Shown here piece by piece: positions 35,801 to 45,680 of a DNA stretch of 58,572 nt. The stretch's first letter is position 1. Each line of letters begins with the position of its first letter. The notes beneath the pieces were generated by a model. The model was not told the origin of the DNA, ran no database searches, and worked only from the letters and a program-made list of their open reading frames with translations. The position numbers were made by a program, and so were the translations under genes. The stretch comes from Saprospiraceae bacterium (lineage in GTDB: Bacteria; Bacteroidota; Bacteroidia; Chitinophagales; Saprospiraceae): contig JALHLK010000030.1 of the NCBI GenBank assembly GCA_022844565.1, positions 1 to 58,572 of the forward strand. The letters are read 5' to 3'.

Positions 35801-37712
35801 TAATAATGCAATGGAAAACTTTGAAGCCAATAATGTAGTGCATGGTTTGGATTTGTTAACTCGCTATAGAAATCAAATTTCTTATTTTAACTTTATTACA
35901 AATAATAGTCATAAACAAAATATTTTATCAAGTTGCAAAGATTTAGATGAAATCATAGATTCTATTTCTGATTTGACAATGGCCGAAGGTGTTCATCAAG
36001 CCGTTTTAGGAAATCACATCAGGGCAAACGCTATCTTGAACGCCATAGGTGAAGGGAAAAACATACCTGAGCCACAATTTACAGAAACACCGAGAACAGG
36101 TATTACACTTACCCAAAGAATGGGTGTGTTATTTACTAAAAAAGAAAACTATCCACCAATATGGGCAGATACTTCTACTTATAGAGCTAGTATAAGCCCT
36201 ATAATAAACCAATGGATTGGTGAAATACTTGGTGAGGGTAGCAAAATCAAATGCAAAATCAGTTATCCTAATAACGAAAAGCCAAATGAGATTGTAAGTC
36301 CAAATCATCTTGGGCTAGAACCAATTGATTTTGTTATTTTACTAAATAATCCTTTGGGAGATTATAGTTCAGAAATGGCACAACGCATTTTGTATTATAT
36401 CAGAAAGAAAAATAATTTATTAAAAGATGTTTCTATAACAATTGATTATCAAGATAGAATTGGCTTTGATGATACAGATGTTGCCTTTATTGAGATCTTA
36501 GCTGTAGCTAGAAATATTTATCGACTTATGAATGACAGCGAAGTCATGTTGCCGGCACATTTGCAAAGAGATTCAGAAAGAAGTGTAATGAGTGACGAAG
36601 AACTAACTGAAGAGAGAAATAGCATTAAATTAGAAGATGTTATGTCGAATGTTACAGACATAATTGAAATCGATGAAATGAATAAATATAATATCATAAA
36701 ATCAACAAATAATTTAAAAGCTATTTTAGACATTGACTTAATGTTAAATGACTTAAGTGAAATAATAAATATTATAAAACAGAAAGCAGAAAGTAATGAA
36801 ATTATTGATCTAACCGAAGTTGAAGAAGAGCTATTTAAAATTTCATTTTTGGGTATACAAGGCAGTATTCCATCCAATCAGATAGAAAATTATCAAGATT
36901 CAAAACAAATATTACTGTATCAAGTAATAAGTGTTTTAAAAGAACTTTATAAAAGAAATGAACTAATAAAGGAAGCTAGCATATCTACTTACCAAGGCAA
37001 CATAGAAGCACTAAAAATTGCATTTGGAAAAGATGTACCGATTTTACCAACATATGAGATAAAGAACTTTGCTGAAGTGAAATCATCATTTGACAATAAA
37101 GAAAATTTGATTAGTCATGCTAAATCTGGTTTAGTCATGGATGATTGGTTGTCAGGCATTGCAAAAGTCAAGGACAAAGTGCAAAACTGGCAAACTTATG
37201 CATTACTCAATGATATTAAAGGAAGTGACATAGATACTAAAATCCATGCATTACAACTTCCGTATCAAGTTGATGATCAATGGATGGGTATTGAATATAG
37301 TAAAGGTGGTGATAAAATTGCCGCTGAGACACTTTCATTAGTTTTAAATTTTCCATATGATTTTCCAGCAACAAGTACAAAAAAAGTATGTGGATTCATA
37401 ATTGATGAATGGGTAGAGAAAATACCCAATAGGAAGGAAACAACAGGGATCGCATTTAACTACGATGAACCACAAACGGAAGCACCACAATCTATTCTTA
37501 TATGTGTGCCGCCAACTAATAGAGCTAATTGGAATTGGGATGATCTGATCAGTACATTGGACGAAACATTGGAAACAGCGCAACTAAGAGCCATCGATCC
37601 GGATTTATTGGAAAAATCGCCAGGCTCTGAGTTTAATAAATTCTTACCAGGTATTGTGCATCCGATTTCTTCCGACCACAAACAAACTGTGGTATTAAAT
37701 CAGCCTAAATAA
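32847..37712 (+). CDS. Giant uncharacterised array protein, about 1621 aa
   Basis: I place the start at ATG 32847 (MSTFNELRDRIQGK), 11 bp after the previous stop with TGGAG just upstream. The ATG at 32808 would give a 29-bp overlap. Residues 1-110 are coiled coil with a Lys/Gly/Pro-rich linker. The conserved part follows: PIVLLPIRIETRF near 150, FVDTHEPLLTADEY near 190, RGPMPAIRVGNQPYGVLPV near 525, YLGAYGWVLNVRRDPPR near 850, GFIHAPSIAQATTSAVLREG near 895 and LLGYRFERSLHD near 950. Residues near 1240-1420 are an AT-rich, Glu/Ile/Asn-rich helical insertion. No signal peptide. No biochemical function is known to me. Confidence 0.7.
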   Translation: MSTFNELRDRIQGKRDTLLQKQEQLFIAKMALDRYEQEIAKKIKKGKPDIKTDKKGGIPGKPLVSKIPAQKIDLKGGPIKGGPILDPTKLDPKLVLLSNAKSKFLGEINAIESELINLYQLFWALASPQDMVGNWDAKFPIVLLPIRIETRFITYDVGDVSKNYICVRFIPDDIFVDTHEPLLTADEYEGGKKYWSEISNPENDRLTNQKKEWRNLHSIYGSNRAAYIILKTRPLNFPMDINGLIPSELQYPPFTLSKENSWSLPARSYVIPDKFVVTLYNGGTPIVKTGNHVHAFPLILGPDPNSDADLFEEVEENGEVKLKMDERIRWLYDFEAAVANGMAVKIELTNGQYATGFDKITVLGLRLSSDQNHSQQLLEGLIDSHHYGQNGFGIVPQGTPTNNSKDKPSGYSQLRQDPTFSFQTEQEGPLIGPLDISNKLSWKDAQWLAHGLGIGINTLVHTYFANHTDRIEATAMNEALWHGTLGYYLKHMLVTWNTLSNDTLSISDIGKMKEFFIAYISGRGPMPAIRVGNQPYGVLPVTAYSKMEWQDIDLIPKKLHPVLNFFRESWRKNVVSVKTTSQGFGNWQQDFLDILGLQSGSVEYYNRIGIGPLVYYMYAKQASTNADNWLDSQVAQSTQANANINNLIADADLLLKNTRASMLSWFPFHSRIKNGTVTEDPISEETSLSNDYIKYLSDDENLFSIIEEYLENDKVDTDTKPLLYLMLRHSLMLLVWEILWQKFYDVEWIEKELLNTEKNEACKAIWYQFDTKKEELISYINTNSKYLSFTSALKKLIIGDKSIPTERLERLLSEHLDLCSYRFDAWQTGLVDYKLQRMRLLQPNGCYLGAYGWVLNVRRDPPRTDVPISQMPTLFNNDSQIHKLTYEEGNAGFIHAPSIAQATTSAVLREGYLSKGKEQMQVDLTSKRVRLAKEIIEGIQNGQELATLLGYRFERSLHDKSGNGLELDKYIYDLRKEFPLVTRKDNNAMENFEANNVVHGLDLLTRYRNQISYFNFITNNSHKQNILSSCKDLDEIIDSISDLTMAEGVHQAVLGNHIRANAILNAIGEGKNIPEPQFTETPRTGITLTQRMGVLFTKKENYPPIWADTSTYRASISPIINQWIGEILGEGSKIKCKISYPNNEKPNEIVSPNHLGLEPIDFVILLNNPLGDYSSEMAQRILYYIRKKNNLLKDVSITIDYQDRIGFDDTDVAFIEILAVARNIYRLMNDSEVMLPAHLQRDSERSVMSDEELTEERNSIKLEDVMSNVTDIIEIDEMNKYNIIKSTNNLKAILDIDLMLNDLSEIINIIKQKAESNEIIDLTEVEEELFKISFLGIQGSIPSNQIENYQDSKQILLYQVISVLKELYKRNELIKEASISTYQGNIEALKIAFGKDVPILPTYEIKNFAEVKSSFDNKENLISHAKSGLVMDDWLSGIAKVKDKVQNWQTYALLNDIKGSDIDTKIHALQLPYQVDDQWMGIEYSKGGDKIAAETLSLVLNFPYDFPATSTKKVCGFIIDEWVEKIPNRKETTGIAFNYDEPQTEAPQSILICVPPTNRANWNWDDLISTLDETLETAQLRAIDPDLLEKSPGSEFNKFLPGIVHPISSDHKQTVVLNQPK

Positions 37713-37722
37713 ATTATAAGTC

Positions 37723-40700
37723 ATGAATCTATTTTTCAATAAATACAATCAAGAAGGTGATGCAAATTTTTTAAGTACCATCGTGCTCCCTTCAGGTTAT
37801 ATATCAGTTGGTAAAAAAGGTACCAAAGGGTATGTTTTATATACAAATAAGACAGGACAAGTTATTTGGGAAAAAGTGTATCAGATTGAAGGTAAAAATG
37901 TCAAATTTTTGCAAGTCAGCGATATAAACCCTAATCAGGTTTTGATATTAGGTAATGTGACAATAGCAGAAAGTAACATTAACATCCAGACTCATCTCAT
38001 TATAGGAATAAATATCAATGGTCAAATCATTTTTAATAATGAAATAAATTCCGCCAATATTTCCAAAACATGCAAGCTTTTAAAGTTATCAGAAAATGAA
38101 TGGGTAGTATCTGGTTGGAAAAGGTTGTCTAATAAAAATATTACTGAATACTATAAAATTAATTCAAGTGGCCAAATATCAGGAGCTAACAGTCTGATCA
38201 CACAAGGAAATGATCAGCATTTTGATCTTGATTTGTTGGATAAACAATTGGTTTTTGGTGGTAATACTAGTAATAAAGAAATTAAAGAAGGTTTAGTTAT
38301 TTTTTCTGAAATAGGTGGGAGTAATAACCAAGCGTTCATTTTGTCTGATCCTGAGTTAAAAGAAAATATTGAAATAGGAGCAGTTAAGACAATAAGTATG
38401 GAAAAGTTTCTAATAGCTGGAAATACCAAAACAGATGTTTTTGTCTCTATCTGCACATTTAAAGGAGGAATTCTGGAAGCTGAAGCATTAAGAATAGGGT
38501 TTTTAACTGGTTCCTTTAAAGTCATTAAAGTGCTTTATAAAGAGCCATTTGCCTATGTAATGGCCTTTGATACTCAAAAAAATCACCATTTCGTGATTAA
38601 ATTTAATATGAGTAGTATTAATGTTAATCAAGCAAAAACCTGGATTAAATATATAGGAGCCGGAGAAGTCGCACTACTCAAAGATATTATCTTTAATGAA
38701 GAAGGATTTTTATTTTGCGGCTATATCATTGAAAAAGGCAAAAAAAGTGAATACCCTATTTTAGTTAATACTAATGAAGTTATTGATATATGTACCGCAG
38801 AAAATGGCTCAAAAGAAACTAAAGATATAAAACCAGTTAAGCTTAAAATCTCTAAAATTGAAATAACGGGTAACAAATTTGATGTAAAGCAGCCAAGTGT
38901 CAATTTAAACGTATCAAATAATCAATCACAAATAGTTGAGATCTGTCCACCTATAGTACCACCTATTCAAAAATGTCCATTCGCAATGACAGCCTGGAAT
39001 ACTATAGAACCGAGGGCAAGGACACTAGACTTCACTAAAGCACTGCAAGCAGAAGTAAGGGATGCCATGTGGATGATATCGAGACAATGGCAATGGGGAG
39101 AATTTGACGGAGAGGATGGAGGCTCTATTGTATATAGTAAGTTAGCCTATAATACTACAAAACTTAATAGATACACTCAACTTGAAAAAGGCCCTGCATA
39201 TGAAGCTTATAATGATAAAGAACCCTTAGAATATACTGTGGAAAGGGGATTAGTTAATGTTGAAAAAAACTGGTTGTTAAGAATAGAAGTAGGAAACTAT
39301 TGGCTAAAGTTGCTAAAAACGAAATTTGAAAATCCTAAGTTGGAAGAACTTAAGCGAGGATTTATTTCACAATACGCAGTACTATTACCTGAAGAGCCAG
39401 TTGTAATTGATGACCAAGAAAACCAAGAACACATTGAATATCTACAATTGAAGACGAATGAAGAAACCTGGCTGATGTTGGTGTCTTCTGATGGACGAAC
39501 CATTGATGGTTTAAAATTTTTTAATGCTATCAAGGATGAAATTCAATTTGACCATGTTTTTATTACAACTTTACCACAAGCAGAAAAAGACAAACTGCAA
39601 GTAATACTAGTGGAGTTTAAATCTAAATATGATCATCTATTTTCCAATGCGTCCAATATTAATTCATTCTGGTCAACAAAACAGCTGGAACATAACTTTC
39701 AGGGCAGGGCAAGAAATACTGATACCAGCAAAGGTGATTTTAAAGTGATTGGTAAAGAATATTCAGGTAAAAATCTTGATTGGATTGATATGGATGTTGC
39801 GGTTGGGGGAAAAGATTTTTTAGACAAGTCAGGCGCTACGATAGAAAACTCAGTGCCGGAATCTGATGTAAATATATTAATACCATCCAAAATATTTTTC
39901 CCTGGCATGCCTGAACCTAGATGGTGGCAAATGGAAGATGGTCAAATTGACTTTGGAAATATGATTGTCAATAAGACGGATTTATCCAAACTTCTTTTAT
40001 TGGATTTTATGTTAAACTATGCCGGAAATTGGTACATGCTTCCACATGCAGCCGATGTGGGAACTTTGACAGAGATACAAGGTATAGAGGTGAGAGATAA
40101 TTTTGGAATACGGACTCTAGTTCAACCAGCTAATATTGTTGATGCACCAACTGGTATTCAGAGAAAGTGGTCAGTTTTTCAACTTCACAATGAATCTGGT
40201 TCTGTAAATGTACCAGCAAGTTTGTTGTTTCTTGCTCCCACTACCCCTGATAAGCTTGAAGGGAAGCCGATAGAGAAAGTAAATTTTATCAGAGACGAAA
40301 TGGCCAATATGGTTTGGGGTATAGAACAAACCATCAATTCAGGCATGAACAAAGGAAATGATGGAAATGAAGCTGGCGTTAGACTTCAACAATTATTGAA
40401 GAAATACAATGAAAACCTTGAAGAAGATGATGTGACAGAGAACGAAAATAACGAAAATATTTTAAAATATAAATTGGCTACATCTGTACCCGAAAATTGG
40501 ATTCCTTTTATTCCTGTGAATACAGACACATCAAACAGATCAATAAAATTGCGGAGAGCTAAGACACTAAGAGCCATAGAAAACTTTGCAGGAAAAATTA
40601 AACCACGTACTGATTTGTTGAGTCCCCTTTCACCGTATTTTATAAATGAAGAAGAAGTTCCTAAGGCTGGTAGAATCATAGAAGCAAAATGGCAGAGAGC

Positions 40701-40812
40701 CAGATGGTTTGATGGAAAGACTTATGTTTGGTATGGTCATGAGAAAAAAGTAGGACGAGGTGGAGGGACCAGTGGGTTGAAGTTTGATCAATTGGAATAT
40801 GATAAGAAGTAG
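37723..40812 (+). CDS. Giant uncharacterised array protein, 1029 aa, two-part
   Basis: A 1029-residue protein without a signal peptide. Residues 1-400 contain recurring 45-50-residue beta-rich units (IVLPSGYISVGKKGTKGYVL, ILGNVTIAES, VVSGWKRLSN, LIAGNTKTD, FLFCGYIIEKG) that look like a beta-propeller. After a CPPIVPPIQKCP linker, residues of about 420-1029 form the conserved module: AWNTIEPRARTLDFTKALQA, then VRDAMWMISRQWQWGEFDGE and DGGSIVYSKL. Later come FFPGMPEPRWWQMEDGQIDF and LLDFMLNYAGNWYMLP, and the end is RARWFDGKTYVWYGHEK. The module recurs with the two preceding giant families as far as I recall. The propeller fusion may be a recognition head. No known function. Confidence 0.7.
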   Translation: MNLFFNKYNQEGDANFLSTIVLPSGYISVGKKGTKGYVLYTNKTGQVIWEKVYQIEGKNVKFLQVSDINPNQVLILGNVTIAESNINIQTHLIIGININGQIIFNNEINSANISKTCKLLKLSENEWVVSGWKRLSNKNITEYYKINSSGQISGANSLITQGNDQHFDLDLLDKQLVFGGNTSNKEIKEGLVIFSEIGGSNNQAFILSDPELKENIEIGAVKTISMEKFLIAGNTKTDVFVSICTFKGGILEAEALRIGFLTGSFKVIKVLYKEPFAYVMAFDTQKNHHFVIKFNMSSINVNQAKTWIKYIGAGEVALLKDIIFNEEGFLFCGYIIEKGKKSEYPILVNTNEVIDICTAENGSKETKDIKPVKLKISKIEITGNKFDVKQPSVNLNVSNNQSQIVEICPPIVPPIQKCPFAMTAWNTIEPRARTLDFTKALQAEVRDAMWMISRQWQWGEFDGEDGGSIVYSKLAYNTTKLNRYTQLEKGPAYEAYNDKEPLEYTVERGLVNVEKNWLLRIEVGNYWLKLLKTKFENPKLEELKRGFISQYAVLLPEEPVVIDDQENQEHIEYLQLKTNEETWLMLVSSDGRTIDGLKFFNAIKDEIQFDHVFITTLPQAEKDKLQVILVEFKSKYDHLFSNASNINSFWSTKQLEHNFQGRARNTDTSKGDFKVIGKEYSGKNLDWIDMDVAVGGKDFLDKSGATIENSVPESDVNILIPSKIFFPGMPEPRWWQMEDGQIDFGNMIVNKTDLSKLLLLDFMLNYAGNWYMLPHAADVGTLTEIQGIEVRDNFGIRTLVQPANIVDAPTGIQRKWSVFQLHNESGSVNVPASLLFLAPTTPDKLEGKPIEKVNFIRDEMANMVWGIEQTINSGMNKGNDGNEAGVRLQQLLKKYNENLEEDDVTENENNENILKYKLATSVPENWIPFIPVNTDTSNRSIKLRRAKTLRAIENFAGKIKPRTDLLSPLSPYFINEEEVPKAGRIIEAKWQRARWFDGKTYVWYGHEKKVGRGGGTSGLKFDQLEYDKK

Positions 40813-40890
40813 TTCTATATAAATTTAATGAAACTGAGGTTTGAAATAGGAAATCAAAATTTGATATCTAGATAGATAAAAATTGATATT

Positions 40891-41526
40891 TTGAATAAAA
40901 AAATACATGAGTTAAAAAGAGCCGATGTCATCAGGGCTATAATTCCAAATAATGGTGAGCATACCGTGATTATTTTAGAAGATTATCAGGAAGAAAAGCA
41001 TGTAAAGTGTATCAATTGCTGTTCTTTCAGTTCACATCCCAGTAGTAAAAAGGAAAAACTGAGGTATATATCTATAGAAGGTGTTAAGGTGCCGGATTTT
41101 ATTTTTGAAATAAAAAAGGACTTTACACATATGCGTATAGATGAACCTATTTGTCTCAAGAGGTTTCTAATAAGGGAATATTTAGGCAATTTAAAGGCAG
41201 TTCCTGAATTCTGGGATTTAATTTGTAGTGAAGTTGCCGCTGTATCTATGGTGGCTGGTGTGGAATTGGATGGTCTTTGTTCTTGTGATTGTCTGAAAAA
41301 TGAAGGAATTGAGCCTATGTACTGCATACAGGAAATTCATCAGCTTACGCCCGAACTTGTAGAAGAATATAAGCAATATAGGTATGTTACAACTTGTGCT
41401 TGCTGTTGGAGAATCATTGACACTTCAGGATGTTTAATAATATGTCCCTATTGTAAGGATAATCTGATTGTGTATGTTCATGATTTTGAGAAAATGAGGA
41501 CGGATATTTGTGATGTGTATCGGTGA
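40891..41526 (+). CDS. Cys-rich zinc-ribbon hypothetical protein, end of the array
   Basis: A 211-residue protein with a probable TTG start at 40891; the first in-frame ATG is about 77 codons in, and no earlier ATG exists. Cysteine clusters suggest two zinc sites: CINCCSF near 38, a CSCDC run near 130, and a ribbon formed by CACC near 171 and CPYC near 187. The middle is helical (FDLICSEVAAVS-like). Family unknown. The 78-bp gap after the last giant gene, wider than any other in the array, makes membership of the same transcript likely but not certain. It could be a regulator or an assembly factor. Confidence 0.5.
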   Translation: MNKKIHELKRADVIRAIIPNNGEHTVIILEDYQEEKHVKCINCCSFSSHPSSKKEKLRYISIEGVKVPDFIFEIKKDFTHMRIDEPICLKRFLIREYLGNLKAVPEFWDLICSEVAAVSMVAGVELDGLCSCDCLKNEGIEPMYCIQEIHQLTPELVEEYKQYRYVTTCACCWRIIDTSGCLIICPYCKDNLIVYVHDFEKMRTDICDVYR

Positions 41527-41813
41527 TGGAAAATGAAAGTTTATAGATTAAATTGTAATATTACTCTTAAAAAAGGCATCTAAATTTGTAATTATTGGAA
41601 TAACAGAAGCTTCACAAACTCATCTTCTAATCCTCCTGTGTAAGGTCAGACCTCTTTTTATTAACGCTCAAACCTTTTAAAATTCAATCATTCATTCATT
41701 CAATCATTCTCACATTCAAGCAGTGTATACGCCTCACAAAGCTTTGTTCGGTTCCTTCATTATTTTGATGAATCATTATCAAAATTGCTATCGCAACATT
41801 CAGTCATCTCGCA
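41527..41813. other. Gap between convergent genes
   Basis: Convergent gene ends meet here. Short ATTC/CATT microrepeats occur near 41680-41700. No strong terminator hairpin, open frame or RNA gene was seen. Confidence 0.35.
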
Positions 41814-42542
41814 TTAAACCAAAACACTCTTCCCCTGACAACCATATTCCGTCGCCGCAATCGTACCCAAAATCGGAGCAAACATAATGCCTAAAAAAGG
41901 AATCAAAATCGTCAACATAAATCCACTACCCAACCCCGTTAGGTAAAATCTATTTTGTTTTCCTACGGCTATTGACTCACTTATTGTATAATGTCGCTCA
42001 AGATAATAATCCATCACCCCAAGTCCAGCAAAATAGGCTTGCATCAAAAACAATAATATCGGTGATAAAAACCCTACAACAGGTACAAATGATAGAATAA
42101 ATAACAAAATCATAAAAACCAATTCTTTAAATAGGTTTCTTAAATTAAATCGTAGACCTCTGACCAATTCTCTAATCAAAGTAAATCTAGAGCTAATACC
42201 ACCCGTCAATTGCTTTTCAATCTTTCCAGAAATCAAACTCATCACCGGACTCAAAATGATGATAATAATGTACTTAAAGATAAAAAATGACAATGTCCAC
42301 ATAAATATCCTACTAAACCAATCTGCAATTTTTGCGACAAAGGTAGTTCCCCATTCAAAAGGATATAAACTTATTAAGAAATTTCCCATCTCATCACCAT
42401 AGGTGTAAATACTACCAAACAGCAAAAATCCAATAACAGAACTTGCTATACTTGTAATTATCACATAGCTCCATAAATTGTATTTCCCAATCTTACTGAT
42501 TGCACCCACAAAATCTAAAAAACCCTTTGAAAAATTGATCAT
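41814..42542 (-). CDS. EI24/CysZ-like membrane protein
   Basis: A 242-residue inner-membrane protein with four to five hydrophobic segments, matching the EI24 domain family (CysZ in E. coli, about 250 residues). Typical parts are the N-terminal FSKGFLDFVGAISKIGKYNL, the central ELVFMILLFILSFVPVVGFL, and MQAYFAGLGVMDYYLERHY near residue 175, the conserved motif before the last segments. CysZ is a sulfate permease, but Bacteroidota EI24 proteins have no assigned substrate and no sulfur genes are nearby. It is a single gene, divergent from carA. Confidence 0.85.
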   Translation of the reverse strand: MINFSKGFLDFVGAISKIGKYNLWSYVIITSIASSVIGFLLFGSIYTYGDEMGNFLISLYPFEWGTTFVAKIADWFSRIFMWTLSFFIFKYIIIIILSPVMSLISGKIEKQLTGGISSRFTLIRELVRGLRFNLRNLFKELVFMILLFILSFVPVVGFLSPILLFLMQAYFAGLGVMDYYLERHYTISESIAVGKQNRFYLTGLGSGFMLTILIPFLGIMFAPILGTIAATEYGCQGKSVLV

Positions 42543-42758
42543 ATCTTTATTAAATTGTTAATTAATCATAAAATTTTAAAAAAAATAAATTTATTCATGT
42601 CTTTAAATTCTTCTATCAAAGGACTAAACTATAGAATATTTTTTGTTTTCAGTCATAATTTTAGATTATTGTTTTGTTTTTATCGATTAATGTTAGGGTT
42701 ATTGAAAACTTAAATTAAACTGATTTGTAAAATAACAAATTATAAATCAAAGAAATTT

Positions 42759-42766
42759 TATATTTG
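42759..42766 (+). promoter_or_regulatory. Bacteroidota -7 promoter motif upstream of carA
   Basis: TATATTTG followed by C matches the TAnnTTTG consensus. It lies 57 bp before the carA start, in the gap divergent from the EI24-like gene. The nearest TTTG upstream is too far away (31 bp) to be a normal -33 element. Confidence 0.5.
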
Positions 42767-42823
42767 CAGCCGATTTGATTTAATTTGATCAAAAAAATAT
42801 TGTTAAGATCACTAAAATATTAA

Positions 42824-43930
42824 ATGGACAATCTAAATACAGCAATCTTAGTCTTAGAAAATGGCAGAACTTACTTAGGAAAAGGGGCCGGATTTAAAGG
42901 TACTTCTTTTGGAGAAATTTGTTTTAACACTGGAATGACAGGTTATCAAGAAATTTTTACCGATCCTTCTTACTTCGGTCAGGTAATTGTGACTACCAAT
43001 GCCCATATTGGCAATTATGGTGTGGCAGAAACCGATGCAGAGTCAAAAAATGTGCAGATTTCAGGTTTAATTTGTAAAAATTTTACATCTGAATATTCTC
43101 GAAATATGGCTACGGGGGATCTTGATGATTATTTTGTAAAGAATAAAATCGTTTGTATTCATGGTATTGATACACGAGAAATTGTCAAAGATATCCGAAA
43201 TGAAGGTGCGATGAATTGTATCATTTCTACAGAAAATTTTGATGTAGATAGCTTAAAAGAACAATTAAAAGCTGTCCCTTCAATGGATGGTTTGGAATTG
43301 GCTTCAAAGGTCACGACAAAAGAAGCTTATACACTCGGTGACGAAAACTCTGGCTTGAGAATTGCAGTTTTAGACTTTGGAACCAAACGAAATATTCTTA
43401 AATGTTTCACAGATAGAGGTGCATTCCTCAAAGTTTTTCCTGCCAAAACAGAAATTAAAGAACTTTTGGATTTTCATCCTGATGGTTTCTTTCTTTCCAA
43501 TGGACCTGGTGATCCAGCGGCCATGGATTATGCTGTCAAGACTGTAAAAGACATTTTAACCCTCAATATGCCCGTATTTGGTATTTGTTTAGGCCATCAA
43601 TTATTAGCTTTGGCGGCAGATATTTCTACCTACAAAATGCACCACGGACACAGAGGAATCAATCACCCAGTCAAAAACATTATCATCAATCACTGTGAAA
43701 TCACCAGTCAAAATCATGGCTTCGGAGTAAATAGAGAAGAGATAGAAGCCCGTGAAGATATTGAAATTACACATATCAATCTTAATGATGAATCCATCGA
43801 AGGTATACGATTGAAGGATAAGCCAGCTTTTTCGGTACAATATCACCCAGAAGCTGCCCCAGGACCCCATGATTCAAGATATTTGTTTGATCAATTTATA
43901 AATTTAGTAAAAAGTAAGAAAAATAATTAA
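42824..43930 (+). CDS. carA: Carbamoyl-phosphate synthase small subunit
   Basis: A 368-residue protein, normal for CarA (about 360-390). The N-terminal domain opens with AILVLENGRTYLGKGAGFKG and FNTGMTGYQEIFTDPSY. The C-terminal class I glutamine amidotransferase has nucleophile Cys in FGICLGHQLLALA near 258, oxyanion-region GPGDP, and the His/Glu pair in QYHPEAAPGPHDS. It releases ammonia from glutamine for the large subunit CarB in pyrimidine and arginine synthesis; carB is not in this window. Enolase follows 3 bp later, so the two are co-transcribed. Confidence 0.96.
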   Translation: MDNLNTAILVLENGRTYLGKGAGFKGTSFGEICFNTGMTGYQEIFTDPSYFGQVIVTTNAHIGNYGVAETDAESKNVQISGLICKNFTSEYSRNMATGDLDDYFVKNKIVCIHGIDTREIVKDIRNEGAMNCIISTENFDVDSLKEQLKAVPSMDGLELASKVTTKEAYTLGDENSGLRIAVLDFGTKRNILKCFTDRGAFLKVFPAKTEIKELLDFHPDGFFLSNGPGDPAAMDYAVKTVKDILTLNMPVFGICLGHQLLALAADISTYKMHHGHRGINHPVKNIIINHCEITSQNHGFGVNREEIEAREDIEITHINLNDESIEGIRLKDKPAFSVQYHPEAAPGPHDSRYLFDQFINLVKSKKNN

Positions 43931-45220
<1,290 letters not shown>

Positions 45221-45330
45221 AAGAGTACTTTAATTAGTTACTTTGAGCAGTGAAAGTAGTTCTCAAAATTTAAATTTCGGGAATTGCTTTCATATTATAA
45301 AAAAATGTAATATTTTAGCGGAAATTTTTG

Positions 45331-45657
45331 ATGATGAATATTTTTGCTTTAATACATACTACGCTCTACAAGGTTGGAATAAAGATTCCAGCAAAGCATA
45401 TTAACAAATTCACGGTTACAGGTTTTGTTTTTTTGTTTTGGGTTACTTTTTTGGATGGGTATAGCCTGATCACTCAATACAAGCTCCGCAAAACCGTGAA
45501 TTATCTCAAAGATGAAAAAGTGAGATATCAAGCTAATCTTGAGCAAGCAATACTTGATCGGGAAACTTTGAGAAAGAATAAAGAAAAATATGCTAGAGAA
45601 AAGTATTACATGCACAAAGAAAACGAAGAAGTCATAATTATAGAACAAAATAACTAA
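45331..45657 (+). CDS. FtsB/DivIC-family septum protein
   Basis: A 108-residue single-pass protein. I take ATG 45331 (or 45334) as the start; the open frame also begins with a TTG at 45328. Residues of about 27-45 form the membrane segment (FVFLFWVTFLDGYSLI). A coiled coil follows (YKLRKTVNYLKDEKVRYQAN, LEQAILDRETLRKNKEK), then YAREKYYMHKENEEVIII, the conserved DivIC/FtsB end motif. It links FtsL and FtsQ/DivIB at the division site. The order eno, ftsB-like is common in bacteria, supporting the call. Confidence 0.88.
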   Translation: MMNIFALIHTTLYKVGIKIPAKHINKFTVTGFVFLFWVTFLDGYSLITQYKLRKTVNYLKDEKVRYQANLEQAILDRETLRKNKEKYAREKYYMHKENEEVIIIEQNN

Positions 45658-45680
45658 GATTTTAATACAAGTAACATAAT

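Noticed and set aside
16554-41526. Contractile injection system or prophage
   Set aside because: Large proteins plus an amidase suggested it, but no tube, sheath, baseplate, AAA ATPase, capsid, terminase or integrase motif is visible in any gene of the array.
41640-41710. CATT/ATTC microrepeats as a functional array
   Set aside because: Too short and irregular; they fit ordinary AT-rich slippage.
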